Source of the DNA: Legionella qingyii
GTDB taxonomy: Bacteria > Pseudomonadota > Gammaproteobacteria > Legionellales > Legionellaceae
Assembly: GCF_003184185.1 (NCBI RefSeq)
Contig: NZ_QHJG01000011.1
Location: forward strand, 1-36,625
Direction of reading: 5' to 3'
DNA: 36,625 bases
The position numbers and the translations under genes were made by a program. Below are positions 1 to 8,133 of this stretch, in pieces. Positions within the stretch are counted from its first letter, which is position 1; each line of letters begins with the position of its first letter. The notes under the pieces were generated by a model. It did not search any database, had not been told where the DNA came from, and was given only the letters and a program-made list of their open reading frames with translations.

Positions 1-136
1 TAAACATCTGGGAATTCTCATATCAATCTGTTCTATTCTTAAACTTTGATGAAATCGCCCTGCCTAAATACTCACTCATGCCCGTGCCAATGAATTAAAT
101 TGCATCTCCTCGATGTCACTCTGATGTGAACAGGAG

Positions 137-705
137 TTAATTTCGGTTTGCTTTACTAATCATCGCGACCATCCCATCTTGAACCAACCACATTCCAGCA
201 CAACGCACCCTACGTCCATTAAAAAGTGACGAGTGATGGTACATTCCAGCCTTATGAAGATGGACATGGAATAAATTGTCATTATATTTATCCCATACAA
301 AAGCCGCACCCTCAAACGCCATGCCTCGTTTATAAGATAGGTTTTTTAAGCGGATTGTATTTAGGGGTAGAAGTTCCGCTAAAGAGTCTTTGGGAATAAT
401 TTTTAATTTCTCATCATCGATCTTAAAAAAACTCTAGTTTTGTTTTTGGAATTGAATGATATTTTTGCAATGCATGGGTAATAGCAACAAGAAAGGTATT
501 AATCTCAGTTGTAGTTAACCCACTTTTTCCACATAATTTTTCCCAATCTTTGAGACTCGGCACATCGCGCCACATAAGAAAAACCAGAGAAAGTCTTATT
601 ATTACGATGACAGTTCATTTTTTGACCATTTAACAAATTTTTTATTGTCTCCTGATCAAACAGAATTAATACTCTAATCGATACATATCGAAGGAATTTG
701 ACCAT
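137..705 (-). pseudogene. Decayed Legionella-type protein gene, two frameshifts
   Basis: On the minus strand three reading frames join into one plausible protein. It starts with ATG at 705 (MVKFLRYVSI...) and runs to about 510. It continues in a second frame (TEINTFLVAITHALQKY...) to about 430, then in a third frame (FKIDDEKLKIIPKDS...) through HHSSLFNGRRVRCAG to a stop at 137. The second break lies at a run of seven A (plus strand, about 424-431), and the first near a short A/G-rich run around 515-525. The HHSSL-G-V-AG-V-G-IS pattern resembles a C-terminal motif I remember from many Legionella effectors and uncharacterised proteins, where it is normally followed by a Ser-Gly-His-Tyr segment. 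That segment is missing here, so the 3' end is also lost. Pseudogene status is clear from the frames; family membership is from memory. Confidence 0.6.
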
Positions 706-786
706 TTTGAGGTAATATAAGATTGATCATGATGAATGAATTCTTCAATAACTGATGTTTCCGCACAGGCATCTCAATCTTTAATG

Positions 787-815
787 TTGGGACAATGAAC
801 AAAAAAGTGTATAAT
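787..815 (+). promoter_or_regulatory. Putative sigma70 promoter of mnmG
   Basis: A TTGGGA hexamer (787-792) and a perfect TATAAT (810-815) are separated by 17 bases. The -10 box lies about 32 bases before the mnmG ATG. The -35 matches TTGACA at four of six positions. No competing promoter of this quality is seen between the upstream pseudogene and mnmG. Confidence 0.6.
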
Positions 816-847
816 TCCTCTTTTTGTTATGCAAATATTGATCAGTC

Positions 848-2722
848 ATGAATCTTGAAAAAATATATGATGTTATTGTTGTAGGTGGTGGACATGCCGG
901 TACAGAAGCCGCTCTAGCAGCAGCACGTATGGGGGCGCAGACCTTATTACTTACTCATAACATGGATTTGCTCGGTCAAATGTCATGTAATCCTGCCATT
1001 GGTGGGATAGGAAAAGGCCATTTGGTGAAAGAAATTGATGCCCTAGATGGCGCTATGGCTAAAGCTGCAGATAAGGCGGGGATTCAATTTCGTACTCTTA
1101 ATGCATCGAAAGGGCCTGCGGTCCGTGCTACACGTGCGCAAGCAGATCGGGTCCTCTATCGCCAAGCAATTAGAGAGCAATTGCAAACGCAAAAAAACCT
1201 GACCCTGTTTCAGCAAGCTGTTGATGATTTATTAATTGAAGGAGACCGAGTAACTGCTGTTGTTACTCAAATGGGCCTGGTCTTACGAGCGCGCGCAGTA
1301 GTACTGACTGTTGGTACCTTTTTGGGAGGAAAAATTCATGTAGGGATGAATCAATATGCAGGAGGTCGCGCAGGAGATCCACCTTCGGTAGCCCTGGCAA
1401 AAAGCTTACGAGATCTTGATTTGCCCGTTGGCCGTTTAAAGACGGGTACACCGCCACGGATCGATCGTCGATCCTTAGATTACAGCCAAATGACCGTACA
1501 GCCGGGTGATACACCGATACCGGTGTTTTCTTATTTAGGTCATGCCAGCGATCATCCGCAACAAGTACCTTGTCATATTACTCATACAACTGAAGCAACG
1601 CACGAAATTATTCGTAATAATCTGCATCAATCACCGATGTACGCGGGTGTTATTGAAGGCGTGGGACCGCGTTATTGTCCCTCTATAGAAGATAAAATTG
1701 TTCGTTTTGCTGATAAATTATCCCATCAAATCTTTGTTGAACCCGAAGGATTAACTACAGAAGAAATCTATCCTAATGGCATTTCGACAAGCCTTCCTTT
1801 TGAGGTACAAGTGCAGTTCGTACGTACGATTAAAGGTTTTGAGAATGCCCATATTACCCGACCAGGCTACGCCATTGAATATGATTACTTTGACCCACGT
1901 GGCTTAACTTCATTTTTGCAAACCAAGCCAATCCCCAACTTGTTTTTTGCAGGCCAAATCAATGGCACAACAGGTTATGAAGAAGCGGCTGCTCAAGGAA
2001 TCATCGCCGGAATGAATGCGGCTTTACAAGTACAAGATAAAGAACTTTGGTGTCCACGACGTGATGAAGCTTATATTGGTGTATTGATTGATGATCTGAT
2101 TACTTGCGGCACTCAAGAACCTTATAGAATGTTCACTTCTCGTGCTGAGTATCGCCTGCTTCTGCGAGAAGATAACGCAGATTTACGCTTAACTGCTAAA
2201 GGTAGAGAATTAGGCTTGGTAGGCGATGAGCGTTGGCAACACTTCGCTACAAAAAGTGAAGCAATAGAATCCACGCAAGCACTGCTGCACCAGACTTGGG
2301 TTCGTGTAGGACATAATGAGATCTTAAAAGATATTCTGCTCAATCCGATGCAGCATGATAATAGAGCATCAGAGTTCCTGAAACGTCCAGAGATTAATTA
2401 TCAGCATTTATTAATGCTCGAGGATTTAAATTTACCTGAACTGTTACCAGAAGTTAGCGAACAAATAGAAATTCAGAATAAATATGCAGGCTATATCGAT
2501 AGACAACAACAAGACATAGAAAAAATGCGTAAACAAGAAAACACTGTGCTTCCCGAATCACTCGATTATAGCGAGGTCACAGGATTATCTAATGAAGTGA
2601 TTCAAAAGTTGACGAAGATAAGACCGTCTACTTTAGCACAAGCTGGCCGTATTTCAGGTGTCACTCCTGCTGCCTTGTCCCTGCTTTTGGTGCATTTAAA
2701 AAAACAGCGAATTGAGGTATGA
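848..2722 (+). CDS. mnmG: tRNA uridine-5-carboxymethylaminomethyl modification enzyme MnmG (GidA)
   Basis: FAD-dependent enzyme that works with MnmE to install the cmnm5 group on the wobble uridine of tRNAs reading A/G-ending codons; cytosolic. At 624 aa it is normal for the family (about 630). The N-terminus carries the FAD-binding [13 protein letters not shown] motif (about residues 10-22), then [12 protein letters not shown] and [10 protein letters not shown] blocks, and a [18 protein letters not shown] segment near residue 370, all hallmarks of GidA. The C-terminal helical domain ends with [16 protein letters not shown]. It overlaps rsmG by four bases (ATGA), so the two are likely translationally coupled. 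No mnmE lies in this window. Identification is secure. Confidence 0.97.
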   Translation: MNLEKIYDVIVVGGGHAGTEAALAAARMGAQTLLLTHNMDLLGQMSCNPAIGGIGKGHLVKEIDALDGAMAKAADKAGIQFRTLNASKGPAVRATRAQADRVLYRQAIREQLQTQKNLTLFQQAVDDLLIEGDRVTAVVTQMGLVLRARAVVLTVGTFLGGKIHVGMNQYAGGRAGDPPSVALAKSLRDLDLPVGRLKTGTPPRIDRRSLDYSQMTVQPGDTPIPVFSYLGHASDHPQQVPCHITHTTEATHEIIRNNLHQSPMYAGVIEGVGPRYCPSIEDKIVRFADKLSHQIFVEPEGLTTEEIYPNGISTSLPFEVQVQFVRTIKGFENAHITRPGYAIEYDYFDPRGLTSFLQTKPIPNLFFAGQINGTTGYEEAAAQGIIAGMNAALQVQDKELWCPRRDEAYIGVLIDDLITCGTQEPYRMFTSRAEYRLLLREDNADLRLTAKGRELGLVGDERWQHFATKSEAIESTQALLHQTWVRVGHNEILKDILLNPMQHDNRASEFLKRPEINYQHLLMLEDLNLPELLPEVSEQIEIQNKYAGYIDRQQQDIEKMRKQENTVLPESLDYSEVTGLSNEVIQKLTKIRPSTLAQAGRISGVTPAALSLLLVHLKKQRIEV

Positions 2723-3354
2723 AGCAACAAATAACGCGAATACAATCGCAGCTTAAAGAAGGTTTGCAACAATTTGATCTGGATGCACTTAGTGCATCTT
2801 TGATGGATTATTTATTCTTACTGAACAAGTGGAATTTAGCATATAATCTCACTGCAATCCGAGATCTTGAGTCTATGGTTGGTAAACATATATTAGATAG
2901 CCTGGCAATTTTACCTTGGCTTAAAGGCAAGCACATTATAGATGTAGGAACGGGCGCCGGCTTGCCGGGTATCCCTCTTGCTATAGCCAGGCCTGATTTT
3001 AACTTTATTTTATTGGACTCTAATGGTAAAAAAACTCGTTTCTTAAACGAAGTGAAGCGGCAACTCAACTTAAAAAATGTGGAGATTGTACAATTTAGGG
3101 TCGAAAACTACCACCCAACTCAAGGTTTTGATACAGTAGTAAGTCGCGCTTTTAGTAGCCTGGAACAAATGATCCAATGGACACAACATCTTATTGCCGA
3201 TGATGGAATTTGGTTGGCAATGAAGGGACGTTATCCTGATTCTGAATTGAATGAGATAAAACAAAACTGCTCGGTAGAGCGTTATACTGTTGCAGGTATT
3301 GAAGGCGAGCGTTGTTGCGTCATTATTAAAAATCAACCGAGAAAAAGTAGTTAA
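2719..3354 (+). CDS. rsmG: 16S rRNA (guanine527-N7)-methyltransferase RsmG (GidB)
   Basis: SAM-dependent methyltransferase that makes m7G527 in 16S rRNA; its loss gives low-level streptomycin resistance in several bacteria. At 211 aa it is of typical length. The segment [14 protein letters not shown] (about residues 37-50) and the SAM-binding loop [16 protein letters not shown] (about 74-89) are diagnostic, followed by [15 protein letters not shown] and [12 protein letters not shown]. The start ATG overlaps the mnmG stop as ATGA, the usual gidA-gidB arrangement. A 125-base spacer before parA probably carries a separate parAB promoter; I could not define one with confidence. Confidence 0.96.
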   Translation: MKQQITRIQSQLKEGLQQFDLDALSASLMDYLFLLNKWNLAYNLTAIRDLESMVGKHILDSLAILPWLKGKHIIDVGTGAGLPGIPLAIARPDFNFILLDSNGKKTRFLNEVKRQLNLKNVEIVQFRVENYHPTQGFDTVVSRAFSSLEQMIQWTQHLIADDGIWLAMKGRYPDSELNEIKQNCSVERYTVAGIEGERCCVIIKNQPRKSS

Positions 3355-3479
3355 CACCCTAAGAGCTGTTAACATTTCGCTTGCTTGAGCCAAAATCAGA
3401 ATAGTGTGGCCAGGATGGTTAAAATGTGAACAGATACTGAATGCTCGCTACTTATTCGAGTTTAACCAAGGAATAAATC

Positions 3480-4250
3480 ATGGCAAAAGTTATAGCCATT
3501 GCCAATCAAAAAGGTGGAGTAGGCAAAACCACTACAGCGATTAATTTAGCTGCGTCTTTGGCAGCAAATCGACAACAGGTTTTACTGATTGACTTGGATC
3601 CTCAAGGCAATGCCACTATGGGTAGTGGTGTCGATAAAAGCCAATTGGTTCATACAACCAATGATGTATTACTGCATGATTGTCTTGCAGAACAAGCATG
3701 CCTTGCCACAACCAGTGGTTATGATTTAATTCCGGGCAATGATGATTTAACGGTAGCTGAAGTTAGCCTAATGGAACGCAATCACCGTGAAACCTTTTTA
3801 TATAAAGCACTACAGCCCATTCAAAATAACTATGATTTTATCCTGATTGATTGCCCACCCGCTTTGAATACACTGACTATTAATGCTTTTGTTGCTGCTG
3901 ATTCTGTGCTTATTCCTATGCAATGTGAATACTATGCACTGGAAGGGTTAGCTGCTCTGCTTTCAACTATTGAGCAAGTTAAAGCATCAGTAAATCCTCG
4001 TTTACATCTTGAGGGACTGTTACGAACCATGTACGATGCTCGTAACCGATTGTGTTCAGAGGTATCAAAACAACTCATAGAACACTTTCCAAGTAAGGTC
4101 TACAGAACCGTAATACCGCGTAATGTCAGACTTGCTGAAGCACCAAGCCATGGACTGCCAGCTTTACACTATGATAAAACGTCACCAGGTGCAGCAGCCT
4201 ATATGGTACTCGCTTCCGAGTTGATTAATAAACAGACTGTAGCAGGATAA
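3480..4250 (+). CDS. parA: Chromosome partitioning ATPase ParA (Soj)
   Basis: Deviant-Walker P-loop ATPase that, with ParB bound near the origin, drives chromosome segregation. At 256 aa it has the family's usual length. The deviant Walker A motif KGGVGKTT sits at about residues 11-18, with the early signature lysine. LIDLDPQGNATMG and LIDCPPALN are the switch and Walker B regions, and ALEGLAALLSTIEQV is typical Soj. The N-terminus starts directly with the ATPase fold, without the HTH extension of plasmid P1-type ParA. The start is supported by AAGGA eight bases before ATG. parB follows after 12 bases, so this is a two-gene operon. Confidence 0.96.
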   Translation: MAKVIAIANQKGGVGKTTTAINLAASLAANRQQVLLIDLDPQGNATMGSGVDKSQLVHTTNDVLLHDCLAEQACLATTSGYDLIPGNDDLTVAEVSLMERNHRETFLYKALQPIQNNYDFILIDCPPALNTLTINAFVAADSVLIPMQCEYYALEGLAALLSTIEQVKASVNPRLHLEGLLRTMYDARNRLCSEVSKQLIEHFPSKVYRTVIPRNVRLAEAPSHGLPALHYDKTSPGAAAYMVLASELINKQTVAG

Positions 4251-4262
4251 ATGGGGTAATTT

Positions 4263-5135
4263 ATGACAGTAAAGCGTAGTAGTTTAGGGCGTAACTTATC
4301 CGCGTTATTAAGCCAATCGAGTAGCTCTATTTTAAATGAGAAACCGCAAGCTGAAAGTCTCAAACTCGCAGTAGACTCTCTGCAACCTGGAAAATATCAA
4401 CCCCGTGGTGAAATGGAAGAGGCTCCTTTAATGGAGCTTGCCCAATCAATCAAAAAACAGGGGCTGCTACAACCGCTATTGGTTCGCGAACTAAGTGATG
4501 GTCGTTATGAAATTATTGCAGGTGAGCGTCGTTGGCGAGCTAGCCAATTAGCAGGCCTGACAGAAGTCCCCGTTATTTTGAAGCAAGTTGATGATGAAAC
4601 TGCAATGGCTATGGCCTTAGTTGAAAATTTACAGCGTGAAGACCTGAATGCTATGGACCAAGCACGTGCCATGCATAGACTCACTCATGAGTTTTCCTTA
4701 ACACATCAACAAGTGGCTGATCTTTTATGTAAATCAAGAGCGGCTGTAAGCAATTTCTTGCGATTATTGGCTCTATCAGCCGGAGTCAAAAAACTTTTAG
4801 AACATGGTGATCTGGATATGGGACATGCCCGTGCATTGCTCATGTTAGAAGAAGAACAACAAAATCAGGTGGCTCAACTTATCATTGCCAAAAACTTATC
4901 TGTACGTGAAACAGAAAAATTGGTTGAGCGAATTAAATTAGGTAAAACAAATGAGCAACAACCGCAGAGCGATCTTTCTCATGTATACCACGATCAATTA
5001 AAAAATCTCTCTCAACATTTACAAGCTTCAATTAAACTTAAACCTGGAAAAGCAGGTAAAGGTTCATTAGTTATTCATTATAACGATGAACACAGTCTGC
5101 AGAGTATTATTGATCAGTTAACCAGTGCCTGTTAG
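4263..5135 (+). CDS. parB: Chromosome partitioning protein ParB (Spo0J), CTP-dependent clamp
   Basis: Binds parS sites near the origin, spreads as a CTP-dependent sliding clamp and stimulates ParA. At 290 aa it is normal. A basic N-terminal stretch (MTVKRSSLGRNLSALL) fits the ParA-interacting tail. The ParB/Srx domain (about residues 40-130) shows YQPR, GERRWRA (CTP box) and ENLQRE (second box). A central HTH for parS follows (LTHQQVADLLCKSRAAVSNFLRLLAL, written here in part). The C-terminal end is the dimerisation part. I saw no canonical parS palindrome in the window by eye. Confidence 0.96.
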   Translation: MTVKRSSLGRNLSALLSQSSSSILNEKPQAESLKLAVDSLQPGKYQPRGEMEEAPLMELAQSIKKQGLLQPLLVRELSDGRYEIIAGERRWRASQLAGLTEVPVILKQVDDETAMAMALVENLQREDLNAMDQARAMHRLTHEFSLTHQQVADLLCKSRAAVSNFLRLLALSAGVKKLLEHGDLDMGHARALLMLEEEQQNQVAQLIIAKNLSVRETEKLVERIKLGKTNEQQPQSDLSHVYHDQLKNLSQHLQASIKLKPGKAGKGSLVIHYNDEHSLQSIIDQLTSAC

Positions 5136-5193
5136 TAAGCTCCTGTCTGTTATTCACGAGTTGAAATCTTGAAGAAAAGTCAAATTTGAGTAC

Positions 5194-5227
5194 TCAACCT
5201 GGGTTTAGCTAGTGAAACCCAGGTTGA
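5194..5227 (+). terminator. 13-bp perfect inverted repeat after parB, terminator-like
   Basis: TCAACCTGGGTTT (5194-5206) and AAACCCAGGTTGA (5215-5227) are exact reverse complements around the 8-base loop AGCTAGTG. It lies 59 bases past the parB stop and 97 bases past the end of the convergent gene at 5324. No T-run follows on either strand, so if it terminates transcription it is not a classical intrinsic terminator. The inner GTTT...GAAAC resembles a parS arm, but the centre is 8 bases and lacks CACGTG. Confidence 0.45.
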
Positions 5228-5323
5228 ACCGGATAGGTTCATCAACTTAGTATCAACCTAGAAAGCTAGAGGAATAAAAGCATTAAGTACGGTCTTTTTT
5301 TAGCGTACCATACATCAAGAAAC

Positions 5324-5719
5324 TTACTTGAAAATTAAAGATGCATTTGCATTTGCTTCAGTATCTTCCATCTTCAAACTTTTATCCGACTGTTGGAGCT
5401 CTATTAAAATAAGACCATCAGTGTCTAAGCCTTTTAATACCATCGAACTAAATTGAACTTTCCCTTTTTGAATGTCAGCTAATCTATTCAAAAGCTCTTT
5501 GTACTTCGCTGGTCCCAAATTATAGAGCATATTAGTTTGAGAATTTTTTTCTAGCAATTTAATAAACACTTCTTCTACTGCCCATAAAGGTTTCTTTTGT
5601 TCTAAGGCTTTATTTGCTGCATGCAGACACCACGAGAGGTAATCGAGTCTATCCCCATCTTGATCGGGTTGAGCATATTCCTTGTTCGTCTGACCTTTTA
5701 AACTTATTTGTATTTTCAT
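5324..5719 (-). CDS. Hypothetical protein, 131 aa
   Basis: I do not recognise this protein. It is 131 aa, soluble, with no signal peptide or membrane segment. The middle (about residues 25-95) looks helical: LSWCLHAANKALEQKK, VEEVFIKLLEKN, PAKYKELLNRLADIQKG. The C-terminus is acidic and then small-residue rich (MEDTEANANASLIFK). The ATG at 5719 has AGGAA about six bases upstream, supporting the start. It is convergent with parB across the 13-bp inverted repeat and has a long AT-rich region upstream. It could be a genus-restricted protein; a secreted effector is possible but nothing in it proves this. Confidence 0.6.
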   Translation of the reverse strand: MKIQISLKGQTNKEYAQPDQDGDRLDYLSWCLHAANKALEQKKPLWAVEEVFIKLLEKNSQTNMLYNLGPAKYKELLNRLADIQKGKVQFSSMVLKGLDTDGLILIELQQSDKSLKMEDTEANANASLIFK

Positions 5720-6086
5720 GGTAGTTCCTACTTATCATAAATCGGATGGCATCTATTGTTTTTGAAGAGACGGGCTATACATTAATAAACATTAAAAACT
5801 GCTTATTTATTAATTAATTAGACCGATTAATTTACTTGGGTTTAAAAAAAATATTAATATGATCAATATATTATCTTAATAAATAAAAAATGGAAGGGAC
5901 TGTCGTATTGTCGACATATAAAATTGTTTCAAAGATACTTAATAATAGCTGGGATAACAGTATTAGTACTAATATAAATCTGCTATCAATCCAGCTATTA
6001 ATGTTTCCTTATTTCAAAACATAAAATGAGTTCAATATTTATACTACAATTAAACTATAAGCTGGTTATATTGCTTGGAGACTGCA
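5720..6086. other. AT-rich intergenic region between divergent genes, with a long imperfect hairpin
   Basis: No convincing coding frame. The stretch is very AT-rich, with TTAAT-type repeats at 5781-5835. It must hold the promoters of both the minus-strand gene starting at 5719 and the plus-strand gene starting at 6087. The main structure is the inverted repeat at 5943-6000, listed separately. Confidence 0.5.
5943..6000 (+). repeat. Long imperfect hairpin with a nested 12-bp palindrome
   Basis: TAATAGCTGG (5943-5952) pairs exactly with CCAGCTATTA (5991-6000). Inside it GATAACAG (5953-5960) pairs with CTGCTATC (5980-5987) with one mismatch, leaving a 3-base bulge. In the apical loop ATTAGTACTAAT (5962-5973) is a perfect palindrome. 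It lies about 87 bases upstream of the gene starting at 6087. It could be a regulator-binding operator, a small-RNA-like structure or a remnant of a mobile repeat; I cannot choose from sequence alone. Confidence 0.5.
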
Positions 6087-6359
6087 ATGTTAATTCAGCC
6101 TGTCCAGCCTGTTAATGTACTTATTAAGATTGGCGAGAATGAATATATTGGCCAGTTACTTAGTTTGTCCGAAGAAAAACTGGAATTAAAATGTGAAGCA
6201 TATATTGAAAAGAACATTGAGATTGCCTTTTTTGCCAAACATTTTCGTGGCCAGGCTATTATCGAGGAAATTCAATTCACTCACTCATTTTTTACCTATC
6301 AATTATCAATTCAAGAAATTCAATTTCAACCTGGTTTGTTGATTAATACGCGCTTATGA
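6087..6359 (+). CDS. Small hypothetical protein, possibly a degenerate PilZ-like beta-barrel
   Basis: Encodes 90 aa from ATG 6087, which has GGAG (6077-6080) six bases upstream. An in-frame TTG at 6075 overlaps that Shine-Dalgarno sequence, so ATG is the better start. The protein alternates short beta-prone segments: VNVLIKIGENEYIGQLLSLS, LELKCEAYIEKNIEIAFF, GQAIIEEI, TYQLSIQEI. This order (strand, G-x-L-x-x-L-S turn, strand, strand) recalls PilZ domains, but the N-terminal Arg motif that binds cyclic-di-GMP is absent. PilZ relation is a weak inference. It is convergent with coxC, ending 105 bases from it. Confidence 0.6.
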   Translation: MLIQPVQPVNVLIKIGENEYIGQLLSLSEEKLELKCEAYIEKNIEIAFFAKHFRGQAIIEEIQFTHSFFTYQLSIQEIQFQPGLLINTRL

Positions 6360-6464
6360 AGTTGCCATAGAAACAATACGAAGTACTGTAAAGAAGGATA
6401 TGGGTTAGTGTGATGAAATCCCGGGTCTCGCTTTGCCGCACCCGGGCTCTCGCTATCGTATTAC

Positions 6465-7334
6465 TTATAACCAATAGACAAAAACAAACAAGAACAACCA
6501 GACTACGTCGACAAAGTGCCAATACCACGCTACACCTTCAAAAGCAAAATGTCGTTCTGGAGTAAAATGACCCAATTTACAACGAACTGCGATAACAATT
6601 AACATAATTGTACCCAAAGTTACGTGTAACCCGTGAAATCCAGTTAACATAAAAAATGTCGTTCCATAAATACCAGCAGACAACGTTAAATTCATCTCTG
6701 TATATGCTTCATGATACTCATAGCCTTGTAAGGCCAAGAACAACAATCCTAATAAAATGGTTAAAACCATACCGGTAATTAGCTGTTTTTGCTTTCTTAA
6801 CTTTAAAGCCCAGTGTGCCCAGGTAATGGTGACTCCAGAGGTCAATAAAATCAGAGTGTTTATTGCAGCTAACCCCCATGCCCCCATTCCTTCATGAGCT
6901 GCGGCAAAAACTTTATTATCGGGGTTAACTAATATAGGCCACGTTGAATTGAAATCAGGCCATAATGTAAAGTGTGTAATTGGATGTACTTCACCGCCCA
7001 AAAGAGGGACAGACCAGAGTCGGCTGTAGAATAGGGCACCAAAAAATGCGCCGAAAAAACAGACCTCAGAAAAAATAAACCAGCACATTCCCCAACGAAA
7101 TGATCTATCAACCTGTTCGTCATAGACTCCTTTCGAGTTTTCATAAATCACTTGGCCAAACCAACCAAATAACATAAAAATCATGAGTCCTAGACCAATA
7201 GCGAATATGTAGGGTCCATACCAATCATGGTGAAGCCAAGATGCAGCTCCCACAAGAGTAGTAGTCAACCCACATGATGCAACCAAAGGCCAATGGCTTG
7301 GCTTAGGGACATAATAAGTACCATGTGCTCCCAT
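6465..7334 (-). CDS. coxC: Cytochrome c oxidase subunit III
   Basis: Membrane subunit III of the aa3/caa3 oxidase, which stabilises the catalytic core and the proton uptake path. At 289 aa, seven hydrophobic segments are visible. Family features include SHWPLVASCGL near the N-terminus, FGWFGQVIYEN, RWGMCWFIFSEVCFFGAFFGALFY (in part), LTSGVTITWAHWAL, and the C-terminal FHGLHVTLGT and FEGVAWYWHFVDVVWLFLF. It is the last gene of the cox block, separated from ctaG by 253 bases that hold small hairpins but no ORF I can support. The start ATG at 7334 gives MGAHGTYYVPKPSHWP, normal for the family. Confidence 0.96.
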   Translation of the reverse strand: MGAHGTYYVPKPSHWPLVASCGLTTTLVGAASWLHHDWYGPYIFAIGLGLMIFMLFGWFGQVIYENSKGVYDEQVDRSFRWGMCWFIFSEVCFFGAFFGALFYSRLWSVPLLGGEVHPITHFTLWPDFNSTWPILVNPDNKVFAAAHEGMGAWGLAAINTLILLTSGVTITWAHWALKLRKQKQLITGMVLTILLGLLFLALQGYEYHEAYTEMNLTLSAGIYGTTFFMLTGFHGLHVTLGTIMLIVIAVRCKLGHFTPERHFAFEGVAWYWHFVDVVWLFLFVFVYWL

Positions 7335-7587
7335 TATATTTTTATCTCCTGTATTAATAGGGCCTATTTAGAATTGTCTAGATTGAGCCGTAGGGCTTTG
7401 TTCTTGAGCATCAAAGCAAAAAAATCAAAGTCTTAAGACCAAGATAGTATAATTATAAACAGGCATTAATCTGTTTTAGACACTCTCCCTATAATCGGGA
7501 GAATGTAACCTACTAAAATTGCCAAACCTGCATGATTACCCTGCGATTATCGCGCGTCTGCGTACAATCAGGATTGCCAGGTTTATA
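7335..7587. other. Gap inside the cox gene block with small hairpins
   Basis: Between ctaG and coxC. TCTCCC (7484-7489) pairs with GGGAGA (7497-7502), and GCGATTATCGC is a short palindrome near 7542-7552. No T-run follows either. Related gammaproteobacteria often carry a tiny DUF2970/DUF2909-type gene here, but I find no open frame of that kind. The gap may contain a promoter for coxC (a TATAAT-rich stretch lies near 7447-7457). Confidence 0.35.
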
Positions 7588-8124
7588 CTAACCCTTATCT
7601 GTTACATCAAATAAAGTATAAGACAAAGTAACTGTATGCACCTTTTCGGGTAAATCAGCATCCAAATGAAATAATAAAGGCATATTCATTGCCTCATGTC
7701 CATTTAATGTTTGCCGGGTAAAGCAAAAACACTCAGTCTTTTTCAGATACTTAGCAGCAATACCTGGTGTGACACTAGGTATTGCCTGTACTGTCATCGG
7801 ATGATCCGTTTTATTTTCAGCATAAAAAGCAAGTTTTGCTATTTCGCCGGGATGTACCGTTATTTTTCGAGTTTTGGGATAAAATGCCCAAGGTACTCCA
7901 CTGTTATTTGTCGCAACAAACTCAACAGTTATTTCTCTGTTTTTGTCAACTTTCGCTTTGGCTGCATCATAGGCTACCGCCTCAGGATTTGTTTTTCCAT
8001 TAATACCCAGTGATTTACATAAACTATTGTAAATAGGTACTAAAGCAAATCCGAAGGCAAACATCCCCAGCACAAGACCAGATAGGATAACAATTAGCCT
8101 GTGATGCCCTTTTTGTTTTTTCAT
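7588..8124 (-). CDS. ctaG: Cytochrome c oxidase assembly protein CtaG (Cox11), copper chaperone
   Basis: Delivers copper to the CuB site of subunit I. At 178 aa it is of normal length. A short cytoplasmic N-terminus (MKKQKGHHR) is followed by one membrane anchor (LIVILSGLVLGMFAFGFALV) and a periplasmic immunoglobulin-like domain. The copper-binding pair is in KTECFCFTRQTL (about residues 129-140). VPLYNSLCK-type sequence just after the anchor (here VPIYNSLCKSLG) is also a hallmark. It follows coxA after 9 bases, so the two are one transcriptional unit. Confidence 0.96.
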   Translation of the reverse strand: MKKQKGHHRLIVILSGLVLGMFAFGFALVPIYNSLCKSLGINGKTNPEAVAYDAAKAKVDKNREITVEFVATNNSGVPWAFYPKTRKITVHPGEIAKLAFYAENKTDHPMTVQAIPSVTPGIAAKYLKKTECFCFTRQTLNGHEAMNMPLLFHLDADLPEKVHTVTLSYTLFDVTDKG

Positions 8125-8133
8125 ACAACAAAC

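Noticed and set aside
5781..5800. TTAAT direct repeats upstream of the 131-aa gene, considered as a PmrA box
   Set aside because: On the minus strand the half-sites are 10 rather than 11 bases apart, lack the leading C, and sit in a region full of TTAAT by composition.
6343..6528. Minus-strand frame after coxC
   Set aside because: It overlaps coxC in another frame and the downstream spacer; composition and lack of a start signal mark it as a shadow.
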